From positions 649,425-713,424 of the forward strand of contig JAJEKB010021111.1 in NCBI GenBank assembly GCA_022393335.1: a stretch of DNA of 64,000 nt, written 5' to 3'. Positions within the stretch are counted from its first letter, which is position 1; the number at the start of each line of letters is the position of its first letter. This document shows, piece by piece, positions 35,732-47,813 of the stretch. Both the position numbers and the translations under genes were made by a program. The stretch is from Macrotrachela quadricornifera. Taxonomy: Eukaryota > Rotifera > Eurotatoria > Philodinida > Philodinidae. The notes beneath the pieces were generated by a model that saw only the letters and a list, made by a program, of their open reading frames with translations, had not been told where the DNA came from and did not search any database.

Positions 35732-38700
35732 TTACTGATAATGTTTAATAATATTTTCTGGTATATCAAAATTTACAATAACACCTTTATCTAATACAAT
35801 AATTTGATCACAATTAGCTACTGTATTCAATCGATGAGCAATTATTAGAATAGTACGATCTCGAAATTTATTAGCAATTATAGATTGAATTATTTCATCT
35901 GTTTGTTGATCAACATTAGCTGTTGCTTCATCAATTAATAAGATTTTAGTTTTCTTCAAAATAGCACGAGCAATACAAATTAATTGACATTGACCAACAC
36001 TTAAATTAGTACCTGATTCAGCAATCATCATTTGAAGTCCATCTGAATGATTGCTGACAAACTGCTTAAGTTGAACATCTTCAAGTGCCATCCAACATTG
36101 TTCATCAGTATAATGATTAAATGGATCAAGATTATATCGAAGAGTACCATTAAATAATATAGATTGTTGAGGAATAATACTAAGATGAGATCGAAGATGA
36201 TCAAGTGTAATACAACTAATATCAATATTATCGATAAAAATTTCACCCTCAATATTTGATTGAGGAAGAAATCGAAAAAGACTTGTTAACAAGGATGATT
36301 TTCCTGCACCTAAATATAAAAAAATAATAAAATAGAGAATTTTTATGAACGTAATTTCTATACCAGTTCGACCAATAATACCAACTTTCTGACCAGAATC
36401 AATCCGTAAATTGATATTTTTAAGAACAGGTTCAAGATCAGATCGATAACGTAATGAATAATTTCGAAATTCAATATTTCCAAAATCTGGCCATTCTGGT
36501 GATGTCTTTACTAACTTTTTCTGACTGTCTTCTTCAGGTAATAATTGTGCATATTCATTAATACGTTCGGCACTTGTCATCAACAATTCTGATTCAGCGA
36601 ATAGTCGAATACTCCATGGAAACCTTCCTGTTATTACAATCGTGTACGATAAACAAAGTGCACCTATTGATGGATTAATATGTTCACGAAAATATATTAA
36701 CAGAATAGCAGTGATCAGCATGAAAAAACAAGAAATAAGATCGACTATTATACTAAACCATTGTGCTGCTCCTTGCATAATTATATTTACTCTTGTATTT
36801 ATATTAATTTTATCTGTTATTAATTCTATAAAAAAATCTTTACATTTAAATGCACGAATAGTTGATAAACCATTGAAAGATGATGAAAATAGTGCATATA
36901 TAGGACTACGAGTAACACTTTCCAATCGTTTCATTCGACGATTTGCTTGTAAATAAAATCGAGTTAGAAAATAAAACATAGGTATTAATAGAATACATAA
37001 TATCAATATAGATGGATTTATAATACAAATAATAATCACTGATCCAATCACTATTAATAAAGATTCAATACCAGATATTAATGTTCCAGGTAATAAATCA
37101 TCTATTATATCTTGATCTTTACTTACACGATTAAGAATACGTCCAGTTGGATTACTTTCAAAAAATTGTATTGATGTATATAATAATCCTTTTAACATAT
37201 TATTATGTAAATTATTCGATCCATGTAACATGACAGAAAAAGCATAATTAATACGAAATATATCTGCAAATACTGTAGCTAACACCAAACCTAAATAAAC
37301 ATAAGGAAATATTAGTAAATATTGCTGATTTATATATGATTGTCTTGACCAAAGACTAAGCCAAATATTGCTTATATCATAGAATATTTCTCCAATAAAA
37401 AATAAAATAATAAGTAAGCATAGACCACATCTACCTAAAGGTGATGCAATAAATAGATGATACCATATAGACCAATTAACACTTCCTATAGCTGATGTTT
37501 CATCAGTAATAATTGGTTTAGTATCAGCTATTGAAGAATTTATATCAAGCATACTCTTTAAATTAGATTTATCATTTGTAGTTATATTATTTTCTTCAAA
37601 AATATTCTTATCATTATGATCTTTTTTACTAATATGACCATTAGAGAGAACAAATATTTGATCTGTTTCAATGAGAAATTGTATTTGATGAGTAACTAAT
37701 AAACGAGTTTTATTTTTTAATAATCCTCGTGGACCAATACATCGTTCATAGATTGTTTTTGCTACTATACGATCAACAGATGCCAATGGATCATCCAATA
37801 GATAAATATCCGCATCAGTATACAAAGCACGAGCTAATGATATTCGAGATTTTTGTCCACCACTTAAATTAATTCCTCGTTCTCCAATAATAGTTAAATC
37901 TCCACTATTTCCAAGTAGACTAATATCAATATCAAGACAACATACATTTATTATATTTCTATATCGTTCTTCATTATATGGTCGATTTAAAAGAATATTA
38001 TTCCGAAGTGTATCTACAAATATCCATGATGATTGAGCAGCATAAGAAAATGAACTATTATTTGTATTAAATTGACCATTACAAAGATTCATTTCACTAA
38101 GTATAGCAGCAAGTAATGATGATTTACCTGATCCAACTGATCCAATAATACCCACAAATGTTCCTGTTTCAATCATTAAATTCAATGATGATAAACAAGG
38201 TTCATTGTTATTCCACGAAAACGTTGCATTTGACATGATAATTGTTCCTTTTTGTTGTTGATTCCCTATTAATGATTCTTGTTTTTCTATTGTCATCATA
38301 CGCATTAATGTATCTATTCTTTGTGAAGCTAATTGTATTTCACTTATTCTTTCAATAGTAACTGGTAACATATATGCAATACTTGTTCGCATCATGATAA
38401 AAAAAGATACAGCTGTAAAAATATCTATTGAATTTAATGGATAATGTAAAAGCCAAGCACTTCCAAATGTTGTCAATGAAAGAAGTGGTATTGAAACAAA
38501 AAATTGAATCATATTAAATGAACGTAAAAGTGATGCACGTTGAATACTTGATAATTCATTTTGACGCATTTCATGTATACGATCTTCCATTAATTTTTCC
38601 CAATTATACATTTTAATAATATGACATCCTTGAATAAATTCATTAAAAGCATGAATACGTTTATCACTACAAGATATTGTTATTTCACGTTGATATCGAA

Positions 38701-39511
38701 ATAGACGACTAAATATTAATTGAATAAAAGTGAATATAAGAAATACAATATAACCACATAATATAGGAAAAAATCCAATAATCCAACTAAGAAGACCAAA
38801 TGTAATTAGACCCTCAAGAGGTCCTGCCCATATATAATGTAAATATCTACATACCATTTCGAATTTTGATGTTTCAATAGATACGAAATTAATTATTTGA
38901 GCATTGTTTAATTTTTGTAATGATGTTGTTTTCATTGATAATGAATGTACATACATATTTAATGTTAATGCATTACGAATTCTTATACCAATACGTGTAG
39001 AATAAAATAAAAATAGTTGATGTAATGATATTTGAATAACTGCACCAATAGATAATAATACAGCATATAGATAGGCTATATTATTAATCGATTCTTGTTG
39101 ATTTTTTATAGTAAACATTATTTGACGAAGAAGTAATGGCTGTATAATACGTGCTGCTATATATGGAAGAAAAAATAGACCAATCAACATAAATTCTTTC
39201 CAAAATACTCGACTAACTATTTTCCATGTTGTTGTTGTTGATGTCCAATTGTAAGAATGTAATCTATGAAATAATACCGAAGCTTTATCATTGTAAGGTA
39301 TATCATCAAGATCATTGTCAGTTAATGGTCGTTTATAACTTAATGAAAGCATTGGATAAACCCATGTCCAACTCAATAGACGCCACCATCGAGTCCAAGA
39401 TGATTCAATCCATTCGAGAGGAGATGATCGACGTTGTTGATCATCTTTAGTATTATATGAATTGATTTTACTACTGATTAATGATTCACGTTCATCGTCT
39501 TCATCTTTCAT
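35732..39511 (-). CDS. ABCC (MRP-type) ABC transporter
   Basis: A full-length ABC exporter of the C subfamily, expected in the plasma or an internal membrane and driving export of organic anions or conjugates. Starting at the ATG at 39511 it has TMD1 (about residues 100-400), NBD1 with Walker A GSVGSGKSS, signature LSGGQKSRISLARAL and Walker B IYLLDDPLASVD, then TMD2, then NBD2 with Walker A GRTGAGKSS, signature LSVGQCQLICIARAI and Walker B ILLIDEATANVD. There is no extra N-terminal TMD0, so the layout is MRP4-like (short ABCC). One intron, 36310-36363 (54 nt, GTATAG...TTTAG), splits the NBD2 Walker A. It has no stop and a length divisible by three, so the unspliced frame stays open (1259 codons) while the spliced product is 1241 aa. 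Confidence 0.93.
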   Translation of the reverse strand: MKDEDDERESLISSKINSYNTKDDQQRRSSPLEWIESSWTRWWRLLSWTWVYPMLSLSYKRPLTDNDLDDIPYNDKASVLFHRLHSYNWTSTTTTWKIVSRVFWKEFMLIGLFFLPYIAARIIQPLLLRQIMFTIKNQQESINNIAYLYAVLLSIGAVIQISLHQLFLFYSTRIGIRIRNALTLNMYVHSLSMKTTSLQKLNNAQIINFVSIETSKFEMVCRYLHYIWAGPLEGLITFGLLSWIIGFFPILCGYIVFLIFTFIQLIFSRLFRYQREITISCSDKRIHAFNEFIQGCHIIKMYNWEKLMEDRIHEMRQNELSSIQRASLLRSFNMIQFFVSIPLLSLTTFGSAWLLHYPLNSIDIFTAVSFFIMMRTSIAYMLPVTIERISEIQLASQRIDTLMRMMTIEKQESLIGNQQQKGTIIMSNATFSWNNNEPCLSSLNLMIETGTFVGIIGSVGSGKSSLLAAILSEMNLCNGQFNTNNSSFSYAAQSSWIFVDTLRNNILLNRPYNEERYRNIINVCCLDIDISLLGNSGDLTIIGERGINLSGGQKSRISLARALYTDADIYLLDDPLASVDRIVAKTIYERCIGPRGLLKNKTRLLVTHQIQFLIETDQIFVLSNGHISKKDHNDKNIFEENNITTNDKSNLKSMLDINSSIADTKPIITDETSAIGSVNWSIWYHLFIASPLGRCGLCLLIILFFIGEIFYDISNIWLSLWSRQSYINQQYLLIFPYVYLGLVLATVFADIFRINYAFSVMLHGSNNLHNNMLKGLLYTSIQFFESNPTGRILNRVSKDQDIIDDLLPGTLISGIESLLIVIGSVIIICIINPSILILCILLIPMFYFLTRFYLQANRRMKRLESVTRSPIYALFSSSFNGLSTIRAFKCKDFFIELITDKININTRVNIIMQGAAQWFSIIVDLISCFFMLITAILLIYFREHINPSIGALCLSYTIVITGRFPWSIRLFAESELLMTSAERINEYAQLLPEEDSQKKLVKTSPEWPDFGNIEFRNYSLRYRSDLEPVLKNINLRIDSGQKVGIIGRTGIEITFIKILYFIIFLYLGAGKSSLLTSLFRFLPQSNIEGEIFIDNIDISCITLDHLRSHLSIIPQQSILFNGTLRYNLDPFNHYTDEQCWMALEDVQLKQFVSNHSDGLQMMIAESGTNLSVGQCQLICIARAILKKTKILLIDEATANVDQQTDEIIQSIIANKFRDRTILIIAHRLNTVANCDQIIVLDKGVIVNFDIPENIIKHYQ

Positions 39512-39767
39512 ACTATTTATTTCTAAGAATACAAATGATACGTAGATACAGATGAGACAAAAAACTATGTAAACATTTTACATTGCAAAATACATGATCA
39601 TCCGAAAAATTTCGTTTAAAAACTCTGATTCCAGAATAAAATTTTCTACTGTCAGAGAAAGTCTTATTTTGAATAGTTTAGCACTCTTAAGAACTATTTA
39701 GTAAAGTGGATGTGTAAGTGAGCTTGTTAAATCGAATTTTATGTCAAGCTTGCTTTTTTTGCTTCTG

Positions 39768-40346
39768 ATGTCCATTTCAGAGTTAAATGGCCGTGGGCAT
39801 ATTTTGAATAACTTTTTCAAGGAACGAGATAGTGACCTGCGGTTTTCACTATGTGAAAGAGCAGATGAAGACGCATCGAACCATATATAGAAAGACTTTT
39901 CCAACGACTTTTTTAAAGGTTCTAGTCAAACATTTTCAAAGAATTGCATTTTTCTCGTACGTCAAAAAAATAATTTTTCTATCGAAATACCATAAAAAAC
40001 TTCATTTTTCGACTATTTTGCGGAAAAAATTGGTGCTGAATTTCATTCTAATGCTTGAAATATCTTACAGATAGCAGTTAGGAATAGAGTCTTTCCATAA
40101 TTTTTTGTAGCTCTTCATTTGGCGGTTCTAGCACACTTCTCAAAATCGATAAATTGAGATCGCACTCATGAAGGACATACTGTTTTCTTGCCGTTATATG
40201 TAACAACATTAGAAAAGTCTTTCTATATATGGTTTGATGCGTCTTCATCTGCTCTTTCAAACGGTGAAAACCTCAGGTCTCTATCTCGTTCCTTGAAAAA
40301 GTTATTTAAAAAATGCACACGGCCATTTAACTCTGAAATGGACAAT
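39768..40346. repeat. Foldback repeat with 140-bp arms
   Basis: 39768-39905 is the reverse complement of about 40210-40346 at roughly 90% identity. Shared words include TGTCCATTTCAGAGTTAAAT and GAGCAGATGAAGACGCATC. The 300-bp loop is non-coding. No duplication of flanking bases was identified. Confidence 0.7.
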
Positions 40347-42385
40347 AGGAAAATTACCAGGTAAAATGTGGACAGCAGAATCTATGAAACGTCGTTCACA
40401 CCGCTTGAGGATCCATTTTTTTCACCCAGTATTTTTGGATACTGTTAAACCATCGTTTAGGCTATAAAATGTTCAAGCGTACCATTTGGTAGATTATGAT
40501 TAGTATATAGAATTTCATAAGTATATTTGTTTTCAGCTGTAAGGAACTGTTTTGTCCAACCTGCGACGATATAGATATTTATGATGATCAGAGTTCGAAG
40601 GATTTCTAGTGATTATGTCGTGTGAACAGCAATAACGAACAGTGGAAAACATACCTATGACGACATTATTTGTGGTGCATAAATGACTCTTTCCTGTCAG
40701 ATTCTGCTCATTTTCGACGGCTCTTCTATCAAAATATCGATCAATCCTCAAAATCTTACATAAACAGAAGAAATAATATAGTTACAATAGTAGGAAATGA
40801 CATATAACGAAAAAGTTTGATTTTCTCATTGTTTCAGACTTAGATTTATTTATCAAAATCGTTTTATTACATAGAACGATTTTAAAATTGTTATAAGAGA
40901 TGGATTATCGAATCAATCCATGTGACCGGAAACAGTTTCTTACATTGAAATACTTTGAATTATTCTATGGTATACAAAAATTTAACTTTCTAAAGGATCA
41001 AAATCGAAAACTGTTTACTCCCATAGTTGTTGATATTGCAAAATTTTTGATATTTTCGTCGAGTATCCCTTACTACGAGATGGATATTCTTATTTGTCGA
41101 CTACATATAATGAAGCTCGATTTTTTGGATATTATTTTTAAAATTCTAAGACTATTCAACATTCAGAAGCCGAAAAAACGTGAGTTGTTCGTAGATATGT
41201 AATTACTTGAAACACAAAGTTATTTTGAAAGAATGTACTAAATGATTGTTTAGAGATGCTCATTGTTAGCAGTAACAGATGATACTAGGTTACTACCAAC
41301 CCACTTGACCACTGATTGTGGTCAAGCTTCCAAATACCCACCCTCCTTCCTCGTGTCTTCGCAATTTCTGACATATCAGGTTCTTTTCGTTCTGCTCTTC
41401 TTTTTCTCTCTTTATATTTTTCTCCACTTTTTTGTACACCCCAGTTCAGTTTATCATTACTATTTTCGATTCTCGAAGAAGCATTTATTTTTCATGTCTA
41501 TCTATCTGTATTTCTTCCTTGTCTTTTTGTTGATTTATTTACATAAATCAACTTCCTAATTTCATTATCCTCGTGCTTACCCACTCAACATTATCATTAT
41601 CCATTGTCAGATAAGATTAGTTTTTCTTTTTTTTGCGCTATATGGACAACATATACGAAAGGGCCTAACATTCATAATCATTCTTCAGCAGATCTATGTA
41701 TTGCTATAATTCTAATAAAGTGAACACTTCTTTTCCGGTCTCCAAATACATCGCGTACTTTACAATCATCACAGCTTTCGTTCTTACTTACTTGTGTGCA
41801 TATATCACGTACACAAGCGTTACAGTTGCATTGAAGAAAAAAAGCCGATCGAATATATTATTCGGTGTATGCGCAAGAAAGACAACATACTAAACGAACA
41901 AAAAAAATAATGAAGAACGAGAAAAAGTATGTTGTGTATATAATATATGATAAAAAAGAAAAAAGATAACCTGCACATCGTACATATGATAATCAGCGAT
42001 GCATCCTTGAAATAATGTAATTAATTAAACATGAAAAAGAATAGGCTCAAGAAACAACATTATCAGGATTCAATTGAATTCGTACTAGAGACCACAAGTT
42101 ATCAAATAAGTGCACCACAGCATCAAATTTTTCCAAAAAAAAATGAAATCTTATAAGGTAAATGGCGAAGCAGTAAAATTTTTGGAAGAAAGTCCTGAAA
42201 TATCTCTTTTTACTTCCTGATTGTTGCTCTTTTTTCATGCAGATATTCTACCTATCGATCTGTCGTTTCTGACGTTTTTTTTATTCTTCTGCCCATGTAA
42301 AAATTGGTGTTAAATGCCAGTTTAAGAGTTTCACGAATAAATTTTCATAAATCTTCGATATTCTTGACGAATTGGTAGAAATGTA

Positions 42386-42953
42386 CAGGGTGGCCCAAAA
42401 GTCATGTTACCCGAAAAAAAAATTGTATATCTCCCTTATGGCTCGAGCAAAAGAGATGATTTTTTTATCGATGGTAGAGGCATGTTCAAGCTTTATATCC
42501 ATACGAACAAGCTTAGAAAGGATCTGTTTTAAGTACCACTAATGAACTTAACAAAAGAAATTATACTTTTTCACAGGTCGGAAAAAAACAATATGCAGAA
42601 CGGTGCAAAAGCCACTTTACGAGGAAAATAATTGAATATCTTTGTTACGGCTCGAGTAAACGAACTGATTTTTTCACCAATGACAGAGGTATGTTCAAAT
42701 TTTATATTCATAGAGACATGCTTAGCGAGATTCTTTGTTAGGTATGTTGTTTTCTTTTCCTATCTGTGAAACAGTAAAATATTCTTGTTGAGGTCATTAG
42801 TGGTACTTAACAAAGACTCACTTTAACCTTGTTTGTATGAATTTCAAGTGTGAACATGCTTCTACCATTGATAAAAAGATCATCTCCTTTGCTCGAGCCA
42901 TAAGGGAGATATTCAATTTTTTTTTCGAGTAACATAACTTTTGAGCCACTCTG
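42386..42953. mobile_element. Mariner/Tc1-like MITE with three arm copies
   Basis: TA at both borders (42384-42385, 42954-42955). The ends CAGGGTGGCCCAAAAGTCATGT and ACATAACTTTTGAGCCACTCTG are an imperfect inverted repeat. The left arm (to about 42490) has a second, direct, diverged copy at about 42600-42715 (GCAAAAGCCACTTTACGAGG, GGCTCGAGTAAACG, GGTATGTTCAAATTTTATATTC); the right arm is the inverted copy. Confidence 0.75.
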
Positions 42954-43836
42954 TATATTGTTTGAATATTGTAGAAAACTTAACTTTCTATTTTTTTATA
43001 TTTTTTTTTATCAACAATTATATAGATAATCGCGGCAATGTGATTTTCTTAATTAATTTTAGGTTTATATTAAATTACTTTTTCTTAAACAGACAAAAAT
43101 GTAGTTTATTTATCAAATTCTCAATGTAATAACTAAATATCTACAACGGATCATTTCTCCATTTATTCAACGCATTCCAATTAAGTAAATCTATTATATT
43201 TTCATATAAAAGAATATCATTTTTTTCTTTTAGTCATCGTGTCACATATATGTGCATGTATGAATGAAAAGCAATGATACATATCACCGACGAAGTTAAT
43301 TTATTTGTTAATAAATGATCATTGTTTTACTCTACTATATAACAAGATGATATTTATCATTCAGATATCATTTAAACAAACAAAATAAGTAATTTTTTTA
43401 AAAATAATTCTCAGTTAGTTATAGATAGAAGATAAAATTTCTTTTCAAATAAATATTTTTCTTTTTTATTTAATTTATTACTGATAACCGATTCAATGAC
43501 TCTTTCTATTCCAAATGTAACAGTTATTTAATTGATTATCAATAATAAATTAAATATAAAACAAAAATATTTATTTCATTTCAAAACAACCCAGAGAGAT
43601 ACTGCTCTTGTTGAGCAAAGACAACGAAAAGATCTTTTATGTACGTACATTGTCTTGTCGCTGTTGACCTTTGTGTCTCCAACAATCAGAACCTTTCTAG
43701 TCGCACGCGTCAATATAAATATACATCAATTTATTTTCATTCTTTTATTTCTTTTCAACTAAAAATACATATCAATCAAAAAATTAAAATCAATAGCTGA
43801 TAATAAACAAAATTTTTCAAATTCATCTCACTAATT

Positions 43837-44787
43837 TCATGGTATTTCAATATTAAATCGTTGTACTCGATAGTTACCATTATCAACAACATAGAGATTA
43901 CCTTGTTGATCAAATGACAATCCTATAGGGAAACTGAGTTGATTTGCTTGTGCACCTTGACGATTTCCATCAACAATAACATTTCCATGTTGAGTTCCTT
44001 TAGGCACACGTACAATTCGACCATTACCACTATCAGCTATATAAATAGTACCCAATTGATCGACTAGAACTCCGTAAGGAAAATCCAATTGCGTCAGTCT
44101 ATTTCCGTATCCTTCTTCACCAGCAACACAAATACCATTTTTTGCACCTTCTGTCCATTTCATCACACGGTAATTATTAGTATCAGTCACAAATACTGAA
44201 TGTTCTTGATCAACGAATATGTAGCGAGGGTAACTGAGTTGATCAATTCGCTTTCCTGTTCCATTTCCACCTGCTACTACTATTCCTTGTGAATCACCCA
44301 TATGATACCTTCTTACTTCATGCTTTTTATCATCAGTGACATAGAGAAATCCATTGTCATCCATTGTTAAACCCCAACAAGAGATATTCGAAATAATTAT
44401 TTCTCCACTTGTTCCATTTTGACGAGGCCAACTAACTACTCTTTTATTTCCAGGATCACAAATAATAAGACTATCTGTCTCTTTATCCACGATTACATCT
44501 GTTGGTCCACTCAATTGATGAGCACCATTTCCTTTTCCATGTCCACCTGCTACTATTTGTCCATCTGTTTCATCTAATTTCCATGCTACAATACGGTTAT
44601 TTCCACGATCCACAACATAAATTGTTTGTTCATCATCGACATATAACCCTTGAGGGCCAAAGAGTTTTGGATTTTGTCCTCCTACTGTTTGACCATTTTT
44701 GTTCCATTTGGCATTAGCAGGAATATTTATCAAACTGGCACGAGGTAATACTAAAAGAAAGAGAAACTTGTATGATATGTTTTTCAT
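43837..44787 (-). CDS. Secreted NHL-repeat beta-propeller protein (316 aa)
   Basis: The ATG at 44785-44787 starts a hydrophobic signal peptide (NISYKFLFLLVLP). The rest is a run of about six NHL repeats, each a four-stranded blade with the pattern LxxPxGLYVDDEQTIYVVDRGNNRIVAWK. NHL propellers bind proteins, glycans or RNA. With a signal peptide and no transmembrane segment or RING/B-box, this one is probably extracellular. It is a single exon; the frame reads three codons further upstream without an ATG. A broken paralogue lies at 19892-20830, so the family is expanding and decaying locally. Large families of such proteins are typical of rotifers, and no precise function is assigned. Confidence 0.9.
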   Translation of the reverse strand: MKNISYKFLFLLVLPRASLINIPANAKWNKNGQTVGGQNPKLFGPQGLYVDDEQTIYVVDRGNNRIVAWKLDETDGQIVAGGHGKGNGAHQLSGPTDVIVDKETDSLIICDPGNKRVVSWPRQNGTSGEIIISNISCWGLTMDDNGFLYVTDDKKHEVRRYHMGDSQGIVVAGGNGTGKRIDQLSYPRYIFVDQEHSVFVTDTNNYRVMKWTEGAKNGICVAGEEGYGNRLTQLDFPYGVLVDQLGTIYIADSGNGRIVRVPKGTQHGNVIVDGNRQGAQANQLSFPIGLSFDQQGNLYVVDNGNYRVQRFNIEIP

Positions 44788-47490
44788 TGCGTTCAATGTG
44801 ATAGAAAAGAATAAAGTGAATTCTCAGTTACTATAAAGAAAAATACTACTATGATGTGTTTTACTAAGGTCTTTATCAATGATTTCTCAAACATAAAGAA
44901 AATATAAACTGTAGAGAAACTTTTTCTTGATAGAAATAGTCTACAGTCCTTGAAATTCTTATTTCCTCGACTCTACTGAAGGTCATATGAAAGAGAATAG
45001 TTTGTGTATGGATTTGTGCTAGGGTCAAAAGTCAAAAAAGTATCCTCTTACAACGCCTGAAAGCCTACATTATAGAAAAACATTAAAAAAAATATTGTAC
45101 ACCCGCAGATGGTCAGGAAAATTCAAAAAATAGTGTATGATACTGTTGTGAGTTGTTCTAATTTATAGTATAAGTTATAGATCTGAAAATTTGTAGTTAT
45201 ATAGCACTAACGTAAGCATGTACAATAATTTGACAAAGTTTTAAAAATTTTAGTTTTTGTTGAATGCAAGAACGATGAATTTTAAATTGTTTCAGTATTT
45301 CTGGCACACCTTCTAATTTCGTTGGTCGGAAGCATTTTCGTAATGTTTCATATTTTTTGAAGCAAAAACAACCGTAAAAGTTCTGCATCTTTTAGTAAAA
45401 TAAAGAGGATTTTGAACCAAAATTAACCGATCAAAAAAACTTGACTTCAAATTTGTCCTATTTTACAGTTAAACAAAACGTATTTTTGTGACACCTAGTA
45501 TCTTTGATATGACAAGAGAAGAATAGATGCTCATTTCACAAACGACATATCAATAGAATTTACACAAAATTCTCTATGTTTTAATATCAAAATGAAACTT
45601 GCTCATCCAGTCTCACTCCAGAAAACAGCGAACCAAAACCTTACGTTTTTTTCTGCTAGATCCATTAGTCTTCCTTAATATAGATCGAAAAATGAGTTAA
45701 ATAGATATAATTCGGTAATAAAGCGCCAATGATATGCTTCATTATATTCATATAAATTGTTAGCTTAACATTTTTAAAATTATCTTTAATAAAGTTGCGT
45801 AAGAAGAAAAGATCTATTTCTAATCATCTATTCCTTTCCGAAAATATTAAAATGCTCTGAGATTCAGTGTAGTTTTGATGACTACATGGTTGAAACATTG
45901 TATACAAGTCGAGGTATAAACTTCATATTGCGAAGTATCAAAGTAAAAAATGATACATTATTGAAAGTCAATTGCAGAATGAATGTAAATCGAGAATCGA
46001 AAGCATAAAGATAGAGCGATCCAGTTTTGAATTAGTGAACATCTGTCCAATTTTGACATGATAAATAGGATAAGTCTATGCAAAATCTTTTCTCTGCAAT
46101 ATCTATAGAAGGTACGCTACGAAACCTATTGGGCTCAGAGGAAGCAATAAAGATTTTACAAGAAGTCTAGCAGATTTCGAAATATTACTATCGTTTCGTT
46201 GTTTTTTTAGGATACTTAAAAGGTATAGCAAAATAGTACTAAACGTCATAAGTTCCACGTGGTATCAGTTTGTTTTCAATGTATATAGATAGAGGATTGC
46301 TAGAGAATTATAATAGTAAATACGTGACCAATTTATATCAGTTAATAGCATATAAAAAAAATCAATTTGGAGCTCGAATTTTTAATTGATCAGGCTATTG
46401 TTATTTGGTAATGCGATTGATGGGTAACTATGGATGGTACCCCTGTACTAAGCTTAATGACTTATACAAGGTACCCTACATTGTAATCCTACAACATACT
46501 GTGTTTGTGCTTGAATATCTTTTGGCTTTCCCATTCTCTCATGACTTAACTTCTCATGAATCCTACACTCCGAAGGAAATCATTTTATTGTCGAACTTGA
46601 AAAATGGCTTGACAACTCACTAAACGAAAGAAAAAGGACCTTTCCTCGGGCAAACTTGAAGAACTTTGCTTCTGAACCACTGTCAGGTTACGTACGCAAG
46701 GACTAAGTGTGCCGACAATAAGTGCACAATTTTTGCTCATCTTCTCTCGATTAATGATATGAGAGCATTCGGTCAATAAGCGACCAGATATTGTGGCCTA
46801 TTCCTCGATAATAGCTGTCTCCTCACTCTCTTTTTTTGCTTGTATCATATCTCGTATATAAGCTTGTCTTTTCCGTGATACAGACAGAACTAAAATGCTG
46901 GAGTAGTGTGTAGTGAGCATCTTATACTGAGAATAGTGGTAGCAATACTTCTCCAGTTTCTCATTGTTGAACAACAGTTAGATATACACTGCAGCAGTAA
47001 TGAAATAGGTTTCAAGTAAAACGCGAAAGTCTTAAAGACTCTTGTCTCAATCTTTTTCTTCCATACGTTACCTAGAAATGACTCATAAGGCAAGGTTCTT
47101 CTCATATGTTTACAGAAAGATTCTTTTTTGGTTTAGTAACCTTCCAAGCCGTTCTCTAAGTTTGACACAAAACTGATTTCATATAGAGTGTAGTAAATCT
47201 TCATCAATGATAAGAAAGTGACAGCTGTGTTTTTCGATTGATTCGTACGTTGCATTCCAAGCAATCAAAACAGAATTAAATTAAAGGTTCTCTCACTCTA
47301 TGGTAAAACTTTAGGCAAATGTGGTTAATAGACACAACAGTGTGGATTCAAACAGATTGAGAAGGTTCTCATTTTCAGCATGTTCCCTTTTTTTTGCCTG
47401 TTCAACACTATTTCACAAGATCAAGAGGAAAAAAAAATACTTCATTCTTTCATGCCACCGAAAGGTCATTGCAAAAAGGATAAGAAATAT
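44788..47490. other. Intergenic
   Basis: AT-rich. A 63-codon frame at 45197-45388 (-) is not supported by any motif. No repeats were recognised. Confidence 0.45.
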
Positions 47491-47813
47491 CTAACCTTGA
47501 TTTTGTTTGCCATGACAACATGTTTCATATCTTCCGAAAATCCCCCAACAATAGTTCCACGACAGCATGAACGCGTTCTTGGGACCTAAATAAATATGAA
47601 AATACTTTAATGAATCAAAATTGAGATTCCTCCATTCCGTGTATTGTTTATCGGTTTGTTTTCTATTTTCTTTTTTTGTACAACTAAGATTGATTACTTA
47701 CAGCTATTGTAGAAATGTATATGACAATTTTTCTTAAAGCATTTAGTTATAGCACTACTCAGCGTAATGCACATCATTGCGATAAATAATACAATAAGTA
47801 AGTGTTTCATCAT
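47491..47813 (-). CDS. Small secreted six-cysteine peptide (68 aa)
   Basis: Two exons, 47702-47813 and 47491-47585, joined across a 116-nt GTAAGT...TTTAG intron. The frame gives 68 residues and ends in TAG. Residues 1-21 form a strong signal peptide (MMKHLLIVLFIAMM, then CITLSSA). The mature part of about 47 residues has six cysteines spaced C-x4-C-x7-C-x11-C-x9-CC, several Lys and His, and a Trp-rich NYCWGIF segment, with no further hydrophobic helix. This looks like a disulphide-stabilised secreted peptide; the terminal CC pair is reminiscent of some defensin-type folds, but I do not recognise the family. An antimicrobial, signalling or effector role is inference only. Each exon is too short to stand out alone. 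Confidence 0.65.

Larger units (their letters stand above)
39512..43836. other. Intergenic with foldback elements
   Basis: Apart from the two repeats listed separately, the stretch is AT-rich. A 100-codon open frame at 40900-41202 (+) has no recognised features and is not called. Confidence 0.45.

Noticed and set aside
40900..41202. 100-codon open frame
   Set aside because: Composition is plausible but there is no recognised domain or gene signal around it; left uncalled.
41263..41559. Hydrophobic 98-codon frame resembling a membrane protein
   Set aside because: Phe/Leu richness comes from a T/C-rich tract; there is no topology pattern or conserved motif.
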